The position numbers and the translations under genes were made by a program. Below the pieces are notes generated by a model that saw nothing but the letters and a program-made list of their open reading frames with translations, did not search any database and was not told the DNA's origin. A stretch of DNA of 54,307 nt, from the NCBI GenBank assembly GCA_934317185.1, contig CAKREJ010000001.1:1-54307 (forward strand), given 5' to 3'. Origin of the DNA: an uncultured Anaerobutyricum sp. Its GTDB lineage: Bacteria > Bacillota > Clostridia > Lachnospirales > Lachnospiraceae. Of this stretch, positions 53,757-54,307 are shown piece after piece; position 1 is the stretch's first letter, and every line of letters starts with the position of its first letter.

Positions 53757-54307
53757 GTGGAAATATCTAGTTTAAAAAGAATAGCAAACAAATACACACA
53801 GACCAGTCTGATTCTCCGTATTTTAATCGGTATGGCAATCGGTGTGGTACTGGCACTTACTGTGCCTCAATTTACAGGAATCAAGATTCTTGGAGACCTT
53901 TTCGTAGGAGCATTAAAGGCAATCGCTCCATTACTTGTATGCCTTTTGATTATGAGTTCTTTAGCTCAGACAAAAGAAGGACATAACGGAAACATGAAAA
54001 CCGTAGTAATCCTTTATATGTTCAGTACCGTAATGGGAGCAATCGTAGCAGTAGCAGGAAGCTTCTTATTCCCATTAAAGATCACATTAGCAGATGCTGT
54101 ACAGCAGGAAGCACCAAAGGGAGTCGTAGAAGTACTTGAAAAATTGCTTATGAACATTGTTTCTAATCCTATTGAAGCTTTAGTAAAAGCTAATTATCTT
54201 GGCGTACTTGCCTGGGCTGTCATTCTTGGAATTGCATTAAAAAAGGCAACACCAGGAACAAAGCAGATGCTTTCTGATGCATCTGATGCCGTATCTCAGG
54301 CAGTACG
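53757..54307 (+). CDS. sstT: Serine/threonine:sodium symporter SstT, 5' part (runs off the window)
   Basis: A GTG start at 53757 follows GAAAGAGG. The first 183 codons are open to the window edge, so the gene is partial at its 3' end. The visible part reads LKRIANKYTQTSLILRILIG, then FVGALKAIAPLLVCLLIMSS and WAVILGIALKKA, with several membrane segments, matching SstT of the dicarboxylate/amino acid:cation symporter family (usually about 400 residues). It imports serine and threonine with sodium. Confidence 0.88.
   Translation, partial: MEISSLKRIANKYTQTSLILRILIGMAIGVVLALTVPQFTGIKILGDLFVGALKAIAPLLVCLLIMSSLAQTKEGHNGNMKTVVILYMFSTVMGAIVAVAGSFLFPLKITLADAVQQEAPKGVVEVLEKLLMNIVSNPIEALVKANYLGVLAWAVILGIALKKATPGTKQMLSDASDAVSQAV

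Noticed and set aside
1..54307. tRNA, rRNA, tmRNA or transposase genes
   Set aside because: None seen on either strand by eye; a covariance-model scan would be needed to exclude small RNAs fully.

Overview
This window looks like the chromosome of a spore-forming, low-GC Firmicute, most likely a Lachnospiraceae-type clostridium. The evidence is the mix of genes: SpoIVA, SpoIIGA, sigma-E and sigma-G; RecU, RemA, YicC and a PASTA kinase; a DNPR-type MurE that implies meso-diaminopimelate peptidoglycan; AGGAGG-type ribosome sites; and TTGACA/TATAAT promoters. The genus is not called. Nearly everything is on the + strand; only three genes are on the - strand (6889-7371, ychF, sigG). I saw no tRNA, rRNA, prophage, transposase or CRISPR array.

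Layout. 1-591 has no gene but holds two large inverted repeats and a strong promoter. 592-5406 holds an LCP/LytR_C-like protein, a WecG/TagA-like protein and a MalK-like ATPase, all lacking key catalytic residues of their families, followed by a CdaR/PucR-type regulator. 5479-8759 holds an S41 protease, an unknown conserved protein and an M18 aminopeptidase. 8843-11306 holds spoIVA and a small alarmone synthetase. 11379-18085 is an RNA-modification run (RsmF, an RsuA-type and an RluC-type pseudouridine synthase) with YgiQ, a short-chain dehydrogenase and RecU. 18195-20931 is yicC-remA-gmk-rpoZ-vanZ. 21082-33347 is murE-priA, then def-fmt-rsmB-rlmN-prpC-prkC-rsgA-thiN, a classic Firmicute order without rpe. 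33542-38421 holds a secreted leucine-rich-repeat protein, ychF, lgt and a TagGH-type polysaccharide exporter. 38686-49789 is the division and cell-wall cluster rsmH-ftsL-PBP-PBP-mraY-murD-ftsW-divIB-ftsZ. 49932-52684 holds spoIIGA-sigE with sigG convergent. The window ends with a short CinA and the start of an SstT-type serine/threonine symporter.

How the genes fit together. Envelope growth is the main theme (MurE, MraY, MurD, two class B PBPs, FtsW, DivIB, FtsZ, Lgt, TagGH, PrkC/PrpC, RecU). The sporulation genes SpoIVA, SpoIIGA, SigE and SigG are interleaved with it. A translation-maturation block (Def, Fmt, RsmB, RlmN, RsgA) lies in the middle.

Most unusual signals. (1) Three consecutive genes (592-4109) whose products keep a family fold but lack signature catalytic residues. 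(2) A family of long hairpin repeats at 318-450 and 51766-51888, with a collapsed copy at 34582-34653. The two full copies share a conserved asymmetric internal loop, and their inner stem pairs compensate, which suggests a structured RNA or mobile hairpin. (3) sigG inverted relative to spoIIGA-sigE, with one of these hairpins in the gap. Function calls come from motif reading by eye; no database search was run.
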